NCBI GenBank assembly: GCA_017503075.1
Contig: JAFVTU010000013.1
Coordinates: 1 to 47,776 of the forward strand
Origin: Paludibacteraceae bacterium
GTDB lineage: Bacteria > Bacteroidota > Bacteroidia > Bacteroidales > Paludibacteraceae
Direction: 5' to 3'
DNA length: 47,776 nucleotides
Shown: in pieces, positions 8,731 to 16,656 of the stretch
How positions within the stretch are numbered: position 1 is the stretch's first letter
Layout: each line of letters begins with the position of its first letter
The notes under the pieces: model-generated
Seen by the model: the letters and a program-made list of their open reading frames with translations, nothing else
Told to the model about the DNA's origin: nothing
Databases searched by the model: none
Translations under genes and position numbers: made by a program

Positions 8731-9456
8731 TTAGTGTCGCATTTTGAAGAGTTGATCAATATGTCCACTATTAATCATCTCTTGAGTCGGGAGATGGTGC
8801 ATTGTGGGCGAATCGATGAGCGCAATCGTATCGCAGAGCGACTGGGCAATATCTAGTTCGTGGGTGGAGAAGATAATGCATTTGTTTTCCTGATGTGCCA
8901 AATCAGCAAGCAATCGGCACAAGTCATATCGGTTAGGCATATCCAAAAACGATGTCGGTTCGTCGAGTAAAATAATAGGCGTTTGCTGCGCTAAAGCACG
9001 GGCAATCATCACGCGCTGACACTCGCCATCCGACATCTTATCCATGGTGCGGAAGGCATAAGACGCCATGCCTACTTTCTCAAGCGACTGCATGACAATG
9101 GTCTCGTCTTCGGATTGCATACGACCAATCCAATTGGTGTAGGGTGCCCTGCCAAGAGCTACCACATCCCGGCACGAGAGATTAGCGATGCGGATACGTT
9201 CGGTAGTCACGAAAGCCACCTGTTGCGCAAGTTGCTGAGGAGTAATCTGCTGAATGTCAATGCCGTTGATAAGAACAGAACCATGCTTGAGCGGTTCAGA
9301 ACCAACGATAGCACGCAGCAATGTGGATTTGCCTGTACCATTGCGACCAATGAGCGCAGTCGTTGTACCACAAGTGAAAGTGGTGGATACATTGTCTAAT
9401 AGCAGGTGCTGGCTATCGTATCCTAATGCTATATTTCTTAATTCAATCATATTCAA
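8731..9456 (-). CDS. btuD: B12 ABC transporter ATPase BtuD
   Basis: ATP-binding subunit, 241 residues, of the inner-membrane vitamin B12 importer. Walker A is GRNGTGKST (about 37-45), the signature is MSDGECQRV, Walker B is PIILLDEPTSFLD and the switch His lies in STHELD. Length is normal for FecCD-partner ATPases. Two Met codons (1 and 3) could start it. It follows btuC after 40 bp that hold a GC-rich palindrome, and precedes the DUF2284 gene. The family also serves iron siderophores; the B12 assignment comes from the riboswitch and from btuB/btuG/btuF in the same operon. A broken copy lies at 6089-6500. Confidence 0.9.
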   Translation of the reverse strand: MNMIELRNIALGYDSQHLLLDNVSTTFTCGTTTALIGRNGTGKSTLLRAIVGSEPLKHGSVLINGIDIQQITPQQLAQQVAFVTTERIRIANLSCRDVVALGRAPYTNWIGRMQSEDETIVMQSLEKVGMASYAFRTMDKMSDGECQRVMIARALAQQTPIILLDEPTSFLDMPNRYDLCRLLADLAHQENKCIIFSTHELDIAQSLCDTIALIDSPTMHHLPTQEMINSGHIDQLFKMRH

Positions 9457-9465
9457 TTTAATCTC

Positions 9466-9497
9466 CCTTCCCTTTAGGGAGGGGTTAGGGGTAGTCT
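9466..9497. repeat. GC-rich imperfect palindrome between btuC and btuD
   Basis: CTCCCTTCCC TTTA GGGAGGGG followed by TTAGGGG sits in the 40-bp gap. It resembles the dispersed CCCTAACCCCTCCCTAAAGGGAGGG-type palindromes often seen between Bacteroidota genes (recollection, not searched). It may stabilise or attenuate the mRNA inside the operon. Confidence 0.55.
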
Positions 9498-10501
9498 TAT
9501 ACTATAGATTTATTGCGAATAACGACCCAAATGACGATTGGGATACCGAGTAGGGCGGTGATGGTGTTGATAGGCAGTGTGAGCCATTTGGAGATAATAT
9601 CGCAGCCGAGCAAGATAACTGCTCCACACAAAGCGGTGGCAGGCAAGAGGACACGATGATCGGCATTGCAAAATAGCATGCGAGCAATATGCGGAATAGC
9701 CAAGCCCACAAAGCCAATAGGACCGCAAAAAGCAGTCGCAGTACCCGCCAACAGGGTGGTGGAGAGGAATATCAGATAGCGCGAACGGCGGACATTCAAT
9801 CCCATAGTGCGAGCGTATTGTTCGCCGAGAAGGAGCAAGTTCAGTGGTTTGATTACTGCCACTGACACGACCAAACCAATCAATACCGCAGGCAGTAAGA
9901 GCATGAGTTGGCTACTCGTGACATCGCCCAACGAACCCATTGTCCAGATAACAAAGGATTTGAGCGCTTCTTCGTTGCTCAAATATTGTAGAATCTGCAC
10001 TACTGCACTCACGCCCGAAGAAATCATCATACCTAGAATAAGGATGACCATAATGTCTTTGATTCGGGTGCTGACGGAAGCTACAAAAGCGAGAATCAAT
10101 GCCGCGCCTAACCACGCAGCACCCGCGGTGCCGATAGACGACAAGGTACTATTGGTTGCTACACCCAACAATGGCATACCCAAAATAAAGATAGCCACAC
10201 CTAGACTGGCACCCGAACTGATACCCAACACATAGGGGCCTGCCAAGGGGTTGCGGAAAAGCGTCTGCATCTGCAAACCGCTGACCGATAGTGCTATGCC
10301 CGCCAATACTGCCACAATAGCTTTGATGAGGCGAATATCCAACACGATAAGACGCGTGGCAGCATCTACATCTCCGCCAAATAGTGCACCCAAAATATCG
10401 CGAAGCGGGATATGAACAGAGCCGATGATCAGGTCAAGTACAAACAGAATGACCAGCAGGAGCGATAAGATGACAAATAATATGGTAGAATGACGCTGCA
10501 T
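9497..10501 (-). CDS. btuC: B12 ABC transporter permease BtuC (FecCD family)
   Basis: Inner-membrane permease of 334 residues with about nine to ten hydrophobic segments. It has family marks such as NPLAGPYVLGISSGASLG (about 82-99) and GPIGFVGLAIPHIAR near residue 265. The length is typical of FecCD permeases. It sits 12 bp downstream of btuF and 40 bp upstream of btuD. As for btuD, the sequence alone does not separate B12 from siderophore transport; the operon does. Confidence 0.92.
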   Translation of the reverse strand: MQRHSTILFVILSLLLVILFVLDLIIGSVHIPLRDILGALFGGDVDAATRLIVLDIRLIKAIVAVLAGIALSVSGLQMQTLFRNPLAGPYVLGISSGASLGVAIFILGMPLLGVATNSTLSSIGTAGAAWLGAALILAFVASVSTRIKDIMVILILGMMISSGVSAVVQILQYLSNEEALKSFVIWTMGSLGDVTSSQLMLLLPAVLIGLVVSVAVIKPLNLLLLGEQYARTMGLNVRRSRYLIFLSTTLLAGTATAFCGPIGFVGLAIPHIARMLFCNADHRVLLPATALCGAVILLGCDIISKWLTLPINTITALLGIPIVIWVVIRNKSIV

Positions 10502-10513
10502 GTTATAAAAGTT

Positions 10514-11662
10514 TTAAGGGTTGGGGAGTTTTCTATAATAAACGAACTCTTTGTCTGATTCTAATTCAGGATGAAAAATCTTGATTAAATCGCGCAAAAC
10601 AACATCAGGTTGCACTACACCCGACTCCCAATAATCGTTGCCTCCACCAGTGACTCTGCGTTTGTCGCAATTGTACACTTCGCCCCGTTGCACGCAAGGC
10701 ATCTTGGCAAACTTAGGGAACTGGCGACACAAATCGTCCACAGAATTGACATTGCCCACATTAATCCATACATCGGCTTGGGTAGTCAGTAATGCCGCCT
10801 CCTCCATATCGATTGGCAAAGAGTGGTTAGAGGTGTTTTTCTTATAAATATAATCGCCTCCTGCATCTGCAATCAGTCGTGCTACATAGCTGGTGGCGGA
10901 AGCCATAAACCACGAGTCGGCGTATGGTGTGTTGATCATTACTTTGGGAGTGGGAGTTTGGGCTGAAGCGGCTAAAGACTTAAGATGCTCGTAGCGTTTT
11001 GGCACTTCAGAAAAATAAGTGATGCCGTGCTTTCGGCAACCAACAATCTCAGCAATGGCAATAAGCCATTCGGTCTTTCCTAAAGGATCTTCTTCTACAT
11101 ACTCGCCAATATACATATACGGAATACCTAATTCATCGAGTTTAGACTCCATGACACATGCACCCGTTACACCAAAGAGAAGTACAATATCAGGTTGTTG
11201 CGCCACGAGAAGTTCGAAATTCATATTACCGTCATACCCCACATCGGGGATAGTGTGTTGATTAGCCACAATATAGGGGTTGGTGATGAAATCCTTGCCC
11301 GACACGCCCACTACGCTCTCTGTAGCTCCTATGGCATCAAGCATGGCAATATGGGTGGACGACATACATACCACTCGCTCAGCATCGCCTTGCAGCACTT
11401 GACCACGGAAACCATTGGGGGCTTTCTCGCCTCCACGAGCGATAAAGAGCATTGTCTCTACATCGTTGGCACTTTGCCACGGATTAGTCACTCGGATGAT
11501 AGTGCTCTGCTTGCCCTCTGCACCGACAATGCGAAAACCTGTGGCATATGTGGGGATATAAACCTCCAGGTTGTAATCATCAATATTGCCAGATGAACCA
11601 CACGAACACATGCACCACACGATGGCGCATAGAATGATAGTATGTAAATATTGCTTTTTCAT
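10514..11662 (-). CDS. btuF: periplasmic B12-binding lipoprotein BtuF
   Basis: Substrate-binding protein (382 residues) that delivers B12 to BtuCD. The signal peptide ends in a lipobox (VWCMCSCGSS), so it is a lipoprotein. The periplasmic-binding fold of the FecB/BtuF type is shown by RVVCMSSTHIAMLDAIGA, ELLVAQQPDIVLLFG and VARLIADAGGDYIY. An N-terminal extension of about 85 residues precedes the usual start of the fold. The gene begins 7 bp after the surface-lipoprotein gene and ends 12 bp before btuC; the last codons lie in a GTTTTAAGG sequence seen elsewhere as a repeat. Confidence 0.88.
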   Translation of the reverse strand: MKKQYLHTIILCAIVWCMCSCGSSGNIDDYNLEVYIPTYATGFRIVGAEGKQSTIIRVTNPWQSANDVETMLFIARGGEKAPNGFRGQVLQGDAERVVCMSSTHIAMLDAIGATESVVGVSGKDFITNPYIVANQHTIPDVGYDGNMNFELLVAQQPDIVLLFGVTGACVMESKLDELGIPYMYIGEYVEEDPLGKTEWLIAIAEIVGCRKHGITYFSEVPKRYEHLKSLAASAQTPTPKVMINTPYADSWFMASATSYVARLIADAGGDYIYKKNTSNHSLPIDMEEAALLTTQADVWINVGNVNSVDDLCRQFPKFAKMPCVQRGEVYNCDKRRVTGGGNDYWESGVVQPDVVLRDLIKIFHPELESDKEFVYYRKLPNP

Positions 11663-11669
11663 TAAAGGG

Positions 11670-12905
11670 TTATTCCTCTATATTCAAGTCGCGCGCATGA
11701 GAAATCTCGGTAGATATCTCGCCTATCCACCCACATTGCTGGTGTACACCCGTATAGACACGCACGAAGTCGGCACATGGCAAGTTAACAGGCTCGCCTT
11801 CGGCGGTAACTGCCCAAGCGATGTCGAACGAACAGCGGCTGATACTATCATTAGGATGGCTGTCTGCATAGCCATAATCGTATGCTGTTTGCACCCACAT
11901 ATTGCCTTTTCCGCTCTTGTCCACAGCATTGTCTGGCAAGCGAGTACCATAGAAAGTAAGCGTAGAATCGGTAAACCAAAGAGGATAATAGTCTTGTGAA
12001 TGGAAAGTGTTCTTGTGTACATACCCCTGCTCGCCTTGATTATTCTTCCATAGTATATATGTGGTGTCAGAGAGCGAGTTTTTTGTGTCTGCTTGTGGTG
12101 TATGCTCGGCAGGTGTACGATGGTAGGTGAGAGCATATTGGTGGATTGTAGCAGGATTGGTATATTCACTACCTGCGAGTTCATAGAAGGGGTCATCGGG
12201 CAGACCATTTCGATTCACATCTATACTGACCATCACAACACCTGGTTCGCTGCTACCATTACGATTGCCAGCTGAAGCATAGAAAGCATTTCCTTCTACG
12301 ATGAAATCGGGTAAATTAGGGGTATTTACCACAGAATGGTCGAAAGCAAAAGTTACATATCCGCCCCAACCACCGAGTGAGATTAGACTGCGGTTGGTGC
12401 CTGCAATGGCATCTTCCACTTTGCTGAGCATGGTTTGATAGGTGTCGCCTTCTTCGTATTCGGGCATGGTATTGATAAACTGTCCTGGAGCAGGATTATA
12501 CTCTAACACCTTAGAAATATACGGTGAATACGCCACTTCTTCGTCGAAGACGACAATGGTAGTATTGTGTAGTATTGTGTAGGATGGTGTAGGATTGTTG
12601 ATTTCCAATTGTAAATTATACGTGCCTGCCTCTGCTTGACAGAAAATTAGATCGCGTTCGGTACTAATTACCTTATCCCCCATTCGCCATGCATAGTGCT
12701 CGCCCTCATACTCAGGATGAAGGATAAGCGTGCGCATACGCTCAATGGTATAGGTATCGTCTATACCAAGGCCGACCATCGGTGTTTCGGGTTGCTCGCA
12801 ACTAACGATAGACAAAGCACATATGAGCAGGGATATCACCCGTGCGCACAGACCACTTGCGTTTGCCTTCGCGCGAGTAGCAATGTAATTGACCACTTGA
12901 GACAT
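11670..12905 (-). CDS. cell-surface lipoprotein of the B12 locus (PKD/Ig-like N-terminus)
   Basis: About 411 residues from the chosen ATG at 12905. A signal sequence ends in a lipobox (ALSIVSCEQ). Next comes an Ig/PKD-like part (HYAWRMGDKVISTERDL ... AGTYNLQLEI), then a larger conserved part with LPDFIVEGNAF, SSEPGVVMVSIDVNRNG, YELAGSEY, HSQDYYPLW, GWIGEIS. I recognise this architecture from surface proteins next to BtuB/BtuG in Bacteroidota; it might be a B12-binding protein of the BtuH kind, but I cannot confirm that. The start is uncertain: the ATG at 12905 overlaps the end of btuG by about 104 bp, and a GTG at about 12844 would make a shorter signal peptide. A 10-nt tandem repeat lies inside at 12562-12602. 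Confidence 0.75.
   Translation of the reverse strand: MSQVVNYIATRAKANASGLCARVISLLICALSIVSCEQPETPMVGLGIDDTYTIERMRTLILHPEYEGEHYAWRMGDKVISTERDLIFCQAEAGTYNLQLEINNPTPSYTILHNTTIVVFDEEVAYSPYISKVLEYNPAPGQFINTMPEYEEGDTYQTMLSKVEDAIAGTNRSLISLGGWGGYVTFAFDHSVVNTPNLPDFIVEGNAFYASAGNRNGSSEPGVVMVSIDVNRNGLPDDPFYELAGSEYTNPATIHQYALTYHRTPAEHTPQADTKNSLSDTTYILWKNNQGEQGYVHKNTFHSQDYYPLWFTDSTLTFYGTRLPDNAVDKSGKGNMWVQTAYDYGYADSHPNDSISRCSFDIAWAVTAEGEPVNLPCADFVRVYTGVHQQCGWIGEISTEISHARDLNIEE
12562..12602. repeat. 10-nt tandem repeat inside the surface-lipoprotein gene
   Basis: Units AGTATTGTGT, AGTATTGTGT, AGGATGGTGT and AGGATTGTT run in frame through a loop of the Ig-like part (coding PTPSYTILHNTT). A related array is found at 41910-41953 before the DUF3467 gene. 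Confidence 0.7.
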
Positions 12906-13974
12906 AGTTTTTAGCATCTGTAACATATATATCACCATTATAAGGATTGACTTGTATACCATATGGAATCTTAATCTCTTGTTCCGTTCCGTCTGTAATA
13001 AAATGTTCGGAAACGAGTGTTTGTTTTCGGATGTCAAAAATGCCATATGTTATTTGATTTGACATAGTTTGTTCACTCCAATGTGTTCCATAAAAATACA
13101 TACTATCGCCTATTATTACCATTTCGCTTACTGCTGGCGCATTGACAATTGGCAATTGGCAATTGGTCGAAGGCGAGAAACAGGTGAGTTGTGGTTGAAC
13201 ATCTTTATAGTCTCCACGAGATGTAATCCACAATTGATTATATTGGTCTTGACGCAAGCGGTGTGGATTCAGGCAAACAGGAATCTTTTGCACTTGTTTG
13301 AAATTTTCCAAAGAGATAACCGACATCGTAGAATCGTAGTCGGGGGCTCTATAACCGCCCGAATTCACCACATAAATATGCTCATTATGAACCACCAATT
13401 CTTCGGGCTGGTAGCCCACAGTCACTTTGCGAGTAATTTGCAACGTGGCAGTATCAATCTCAAATATCGCACCTAACTGAGCATTCGGATCGATGCTCAC
13501 TGGTCCAACATACGAACTTACATATGCCTTATTACCACGAAAACAAATGTAGCGACAATTAGGGATATCCACTTGACCGATACGGCGACAGGTACGGGCA
13601 TCCATCACCTCCACTTTGTGCGAGCAGTTGATCACCGCATATAGGCGATTGCCATAGATTTGTATATCATTGCCGACATCACCTAACTCTTTCACCACAT
13701 TCGGATTGCGTTCGCCATAGATATTACGGACATAACAACCATTGCAGAAATCAACGTAGTCAATAGTGGCTTTGTTGCTACCCATATTACCTTCGTTGAG
13801 TAGGTACATGCCTATGGGTTCGTTGGATGCAAAACTGCTCAATTCTCTCGATTCCATCGGCAAAACCTCGTACTCAGATGGGTAGGTAACCTCGTCGGTA
13901 CGACAACTCAACAAGCCAATAGCCAATAACCAATAGCCAATAGCCCCAATCAATATGTTATACTTACCGTACAT
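12802..13974 (-). CDS. btuG: BtuG-type surface B12-capture lipoprotein (beta-propeller)
   Basis: A 390-residue outer-membrane lipoprotein. The signal peptide ends at a lipobox (AIGLLSCRT). The rest is a seven-bladed-type propeller with repeated strands: NDIQIYGNRLYAVI, VEVMDARTCRRIGQV, RYICFRGNKAYVSS, IFEIDTATLQITRKV, PEELVVHNEHIYVV, NPYNGDIYVTDA. BtuG proteins bind B12 with very high affinity and form a lid on BtuB (known for Bacteroides). Adjacent position right after btuB, with about 25 bp overlap, supports the call. The hydrophobic core of the signal peptide is encoded by four 7-nt repeats (13914-13941), and a second heptamer array (GGCAATT, 13145-13168) lies in a loop. Confidence 0.88.
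   Translation of the reverse strand: MYGKYNILIGAIGYWLLAIGLLSCRTDEVTYPSEYEVLPMESRELSSFASNEPIGMYLLNEGNMGSNKATIDYVDFCNGCYVRNIYGERNPNVVKELGDVGNDIQIYGNRLYAVINCSHKVEVMDARTCRRIGQVDIPNCRYICFRGNKAYVSSYVGPVSIDPNAQLGAIFEIDTATLQITRKVTVGYQPEELVVHNEHIYVVNSGGYRAPDYDSTMSVISLENFKQVQKIPVCLNPHRLRQDQYNQLWITSRGDYKDVQPQLTCFSPSTNCQLPIVNAPAVSEMVIIGDSMYFYGTHWSEQTMSNQITYGIFDIRKQTLVSEHFITDGTEQEIKIPYGIQVNPYNGDIYVTDAKNYVSSGQLHCYSREGKRKWSVRTGDIPAHMCFVYR
13145..13168. repeat. GGCAATT heptamer repeat inside btuG
   Basis: About three units of a 7-nt repeat (CAATTGG phase) encoding NCQLPIVNAP in a propeller loop. Confidence 0.75.
13914..13941. repeat. AGCCAAT heptamer repeat in the btuG signal-peptide codons
   Basis: Four units (AGCCAAT, AGCCAAT, AACCAAT, AGCCAAT) and a partial fifth. 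On the coding strand they read ATTGGCT and encode YWLLAIGLL. Since 7 is not a multiple of 3, gain or loss of one unit would shift the frame before the lipobox. Confidence 0.85.
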
Positions 13975-16148
13975 TTATAATTTCGTTTTGGCATTGGATA
14001 ATTGATAATCACATCATAATCTTGTGATAGAAGATTATTTATGTCTAGCGCTACACGCAAGGTTATAGGAGAGATAGATCGATTCGCTGTAGATGGTAGA
14101 TCGGCAACGCCTGTAGATCGCTTCGCTGTAGGCTGGATGTTCCATTCGCCAAAAACACTCAGATCGTGGGTATACCAAGGTTGGGTGTAGTTATAGATGA
14201 TATTTTCCTGTTGGTTGTAGCGTTCTCCTACATAGATAAAGCTGTAATTTAAGCCATACTGCTGCCAGTCGTTTTGCCAACCAAACATACCCACAGCACT
14301 ACCCGAATGCCATGGGATATAGGGTATCTGATCGCCATAATAGGTGTCGTTGGGATCGGTGACATCGATAGCCGTTTGGTAGGTGTATTGCGCTTTGGCG
14401 GTGAGGTAGAAGTCTTTTGGTAAGACGAAATGCAATTGCGCATTGATGTCTATACCGTTGATTTTAACCAATCCGAGGTTTAGCATTGTCCAGCGGAACT
14501 GCTGGCCTTTTGGGTAAGCGATGATCTTATCGGATATGCGATTGTAGTAGTAATCGGCATTGATGCGGAACTCCGAGCCCTTTTGCCCCGCAATGCGGAA
14601 AGGTTGTGTAAAGCTCAATCCAACACTATGCTGCTTTGCCAACTCGGGTTTGAGGTAGGCATTACCCATGTCGGTATAATAAAGGTCGTTGAAAGTGGGA
14701 TAGCGGTAACTCTGTTTGTAGAAAGCATTAAGGCGGAGGTCAACGAGTTGAGTAGGGCGGTAGGACAGGAACAAAGCTGGAGTCCATTTTATGCTCGCTA
14801 CGCTCGCGTTAGTGGCTTGCTCTGCAAGCGTTGATGGCTTCGCGTTAATGGCTTCGCGTTGATGGGCTTCGCCGTTGTTGGTTGATTTTGCGTCATTGAC
14901 AAATGTCCCTAATACGCTGGCTTGGAGGCGCAGGTAGTTCTTTATATTGATAGCAGTGGCTGCGCTGAGCCAATGTGTCCAACGGTGCGCGTCGAGGAAC
15001 ATGCTGAGTTGGTTGTACTGCACATCGTATGCTGCGCTGACATCCCACCAATCAAAGATACGCACTTTGTGCGCCATGGTGAAGTAGAACTCCTGTTGCA
15101 GATATTGGTTCTCCACGCGGATGAGTTTGTCATCGTTGTTGATATAGCGCGTATAGTCGTTGGCGTACTTCATGTTCGCCCGCACCGACCAGCGGTTGAA
15201 CAACTCATCTTGCCAAGTGGCTTGCACAAAGGAGTTGCGATCCCACAGGCGTTCGCCATTGCGCCACACATTATTCACAATCGCACCCGGCACACCGCGC
15301 TCGGAGTTGTAGTGATAGAGTTGGAGTTTCCAGAAGCCCGTGTTGCTATAGTAGTGATTGAGTGCCGCTTCCACGCGGATGGCATTGATGTCGCCATTCT
15401 GGCGGATGGCAGTAGTGTCGTATGCCACTTCACCCGACGGAGTGACGCGGCGATAGCGGAAAGGGTACTTGCCATCAGAGGATACGAGTTCGGCATTCGC
15501 CGTGATGGACATCGTTTCGCTGAGGCGGATATCGAATAGCAGACTGGGATTGATAAGTGCAAAACTGCCTGCACGCATCTGCGCTTTCACGTTGAAGGCC
15601 TTGCCTGCCTCGAAACGCGGACGGCGGGTGGTGAGGTAGATACTTCCCGCAGCACCAAACTCGCGTGCGGACTGCCAGATGTCGGACTTCTGACCGTTGT
15701 AGAGTTGGATCTCTTCGATGTTTTCGAGCGAATATTTGCCGAGGTCGATTTGTCCGTTTTGTGCATTGCCGAGTTGTACACCATTGTAGAAAACCCCCAT
15801 GTGATTAGTACCCATAGAACGGATATTGACTGTCTTCAAACCGCCAACACCACCATAATCTTTGATCTGTACACCCGAGAAATAGCGAATAGCATCGGCT
15901 ACGCTGAGGGCGTTCATCTTCTTGAGTTGTACGCCGCTAAGTGTCTGAGGGATAATGATGTCCTTCTCTTTGACGCGTGCGGTGATGGTGTACTCATCTA
16001 AGTCGATATAACGGGCGATGTCCGAAGAATCGGACATAACGGACGCTACGCTATCGGTTATCGGATATAGGTTATCGGCGGCATTGTTTTGAGAGAATGC
16101 TGCCACACACATGAGTGTGAAAAATACTATGGATATTAATCTACGCAT
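13950..16148 (-). CDS. btuB: TonB-dependent B12 receptor BtuB
   Basis: Outer-membrane receptor of 732 residues. It has a signal peptide (MRRLISIVFFTLMCVAAFSQ), a plug domain at about 60-185 (QLKKMNALSVADAIRYFSGVQIKDYGGVGGLKTVNIRSMG, here quoted in part, then NGVQLGNAQNGQIDLGKYS) and a 22-strand-type barrel ending near CTVSITY. It is the first gene after the minus-strand cobalamin riboswitch, and btuG follows in overlap; together they form the capture and transport complex. Three low-complexity inserts are visible: heptamers after the signal peptide (residues 24-33), palindromic units at residues about 421-452 and a PTAxRS repeat near residues 670-690. These would lie in periplasmic or surface loops. 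Confidence 0.92.
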   Translation of the reverse strand: MRRLISIVFFTLMCVAAFSQNNAADNLYPITDSVASVMSDSSDIARYIDLDEYTITARVKEKDIIIPQTLSGVQLKKMNALSVADAIRYFSGVQIKDYGGVGGLKTVNIRSMGTNHMGVFYNGVQLGNAQNGQIDLGKYSLENIEEIQLYNGQKSDIWQSAREFGAAGSIYLTTRRPRFEAGKAFNVKAQMRAGSFALINPSLLFDIRLSETMSITANAELVSSDGKYPFRYRRVTPSGEVAYDTTAIRQNGDINAIRVEAALNHYYSNTGFWKLQLYHYNSERGVPGAIVNNVWRNGERLWDRNSFVQATWQDELFNRWSVRANMKYANDYTRYINNDDKLIRVENQYLQQEFYFTMAHKVRIFDWWDVSAAYDVQYNQLSMFLDAHRWTHWLSAATAINIKNYLRLQASVLGTFVNDAKSTNNGEAHQREAINAKPSTLAEQATNASVASIKWTPALFLSYRPTQLVDLRLNAFYKQSYRYPTFNDLYYTDMGNAYLKPELAKQHSVGLSFTQPFRIAGQKGSEFRINADYYYNRISDKIIAYPKGQQFRWTMLNLGLVKINGIDINAQLHFVLPKDFYLTAKAQYTYQTAIDVTDPNDTYYGDQIPYIPWHSGSAVGMFGWQNDWQQYGLNYSFIYVGERYNQQENIIYNYTQPWYTHDLSVFGEWNIQPTAKRSTGVADLPSTANRSISPITLRVALDINNLLSQDYDVIINYPMPKRNYKCTVSITY
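14081..14140. repeat. CTGTAGAT-linked repeat near the btuB C-terminus
   Basis: GATCGATTCG, CTGTAGAT, GGTAGATCGGCAACGC, CTGTAGAT, CGCTTCG, CTGTAGG follow each other in frame. They encode two PTAxRS-like copies (QPTAKRS and PSTANRS). Confidence 0.7.
14789..14883. repeat. in-frame palindromic repeat array inside btuB
   Basis: On the plus strand small GC blocks (CGCTACGCTCGC, CTTGCTCTGCAAGC, CTTCGC, CTTCGC, GCTTCGCC) alternate with an 8-nt linker GTTAGTGG, GTTGATGG, GTTAATGG, GTTGATGG, GTTGTTGG. CTTGCTCTGCAAG is a perfect hairpin. The array encodes about 30 polar residues in a barrel loop (around 421-452). Confidence 0.8.
16052..16079. repeat. TATCGGT heptamer repeat near the 5' end of btuB
   Basis: Four units (TATCGGT, TATCGGA, TATAGGT, TATCGGC) encode the stretch NLYPITDSV directly after the signal peptide. 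Confidence 0.8.
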
Positions 16149-16182
16149 GTTGTTTGACTCTATACCACGAGAGTGTTCAACT

Positions 16183-16334
16183 AAGCATGCAGCAGGTCTT
16201 CTGACTTATTGCTCGTTTGTTCAGCCTTCCCACCTGATAGGCAGTGACTTAGATTCGGAACAAACGATATTGCAAATCACAGCAGCGGGTCTGTGCCAGA
16301 ATCTCACTGGCTTCCCTAAAACTGAATGCGGGTG
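16183..16334 (-). promoter_or_regulatory. cobalamin riboswitch of the btu operon
   Basis: On the minus strand the conserved aptamer blocks appear in order: GGGAAGCCAGTGAGATTC, CACAGACCCGCTGCTGTGA, GGTGGGAAGGC and the B12 box AAGTCAGAAGACCTGC. The btuB start codon is about 40 bp beyond the box, so control of translation start is likely. The core sequence GACCCGCTGCTGTGATT..GCAAT is nearly the same as in the plus-strand riboswitch. Confidence 0.94.
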
Positions 16335-16365
16335 CAAAGGTACAACAAAATTTGCGGATTTGCAA
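16335..16365 (-). promoter_or_regulatory. promoter of the btu operon
   Basis: TACCTTTG on the minus strand (CAAAGGTA, 16335-16342) with TTG 20 bp upstream (16363-16365); the aptamer starts right after it. Confidence 0.85.
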
Positions 16366-16439
16366 ATTTTGTGTAAAAAAAGTTTTAGGAGTACTAAAAG
16401 TAAGGTATTTTCTTGCGGGCGGAAGTGCAAAGTACATCC

Positions 16440-16655
16440 CCAAAGACTAACATTATTATGATTAACAAAGACAAGGGATATGTAAATTCAACAACAGCAA
16501 CAACTTATTGCGCGGCAATCAACTCCCTGCCGCGCTCGTGGGAAGTTAGCTCGGCTAATTAACGCCGAGAACAAGACATGTGGCTTCGCAATATATTTCT
16601 TCATATGACATTGTGGAAAGAAGCATTGTAGTATAATAGTCTACTAATATTGTAT
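16440..16655. other. gene-free stretch with two GC hairpins
   Basis: GCGCGGCA/TGCCGCGC (16510-16535) and CTCGGC/GCCGAG (about 16551-16570) form two hairpins downstream of the 346-residue secreted protein gene, perhaps ending its transcript, though neither has a clear T-tract. A 34-codon plus-strand ORF (16458-16562) covers both but has no promoter. Confidence 0.45.
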
Positions 16656-16656
16656 A

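Noticed and set aside
14922-15539. 205-codon plus-strand ORF opposite btuB
   Set aside because: Antisense shadow of a highly conserved receptor gene; Val/Ile/His-rich composition is typical of such shadows.
16458-16562. 34-codon plus-strand ORF over the two hairpins next to the btu promoter
   Set aside because: No TAnnTTTG promoter upstream, no protein-like pattern, and it spans two GC hairpins.
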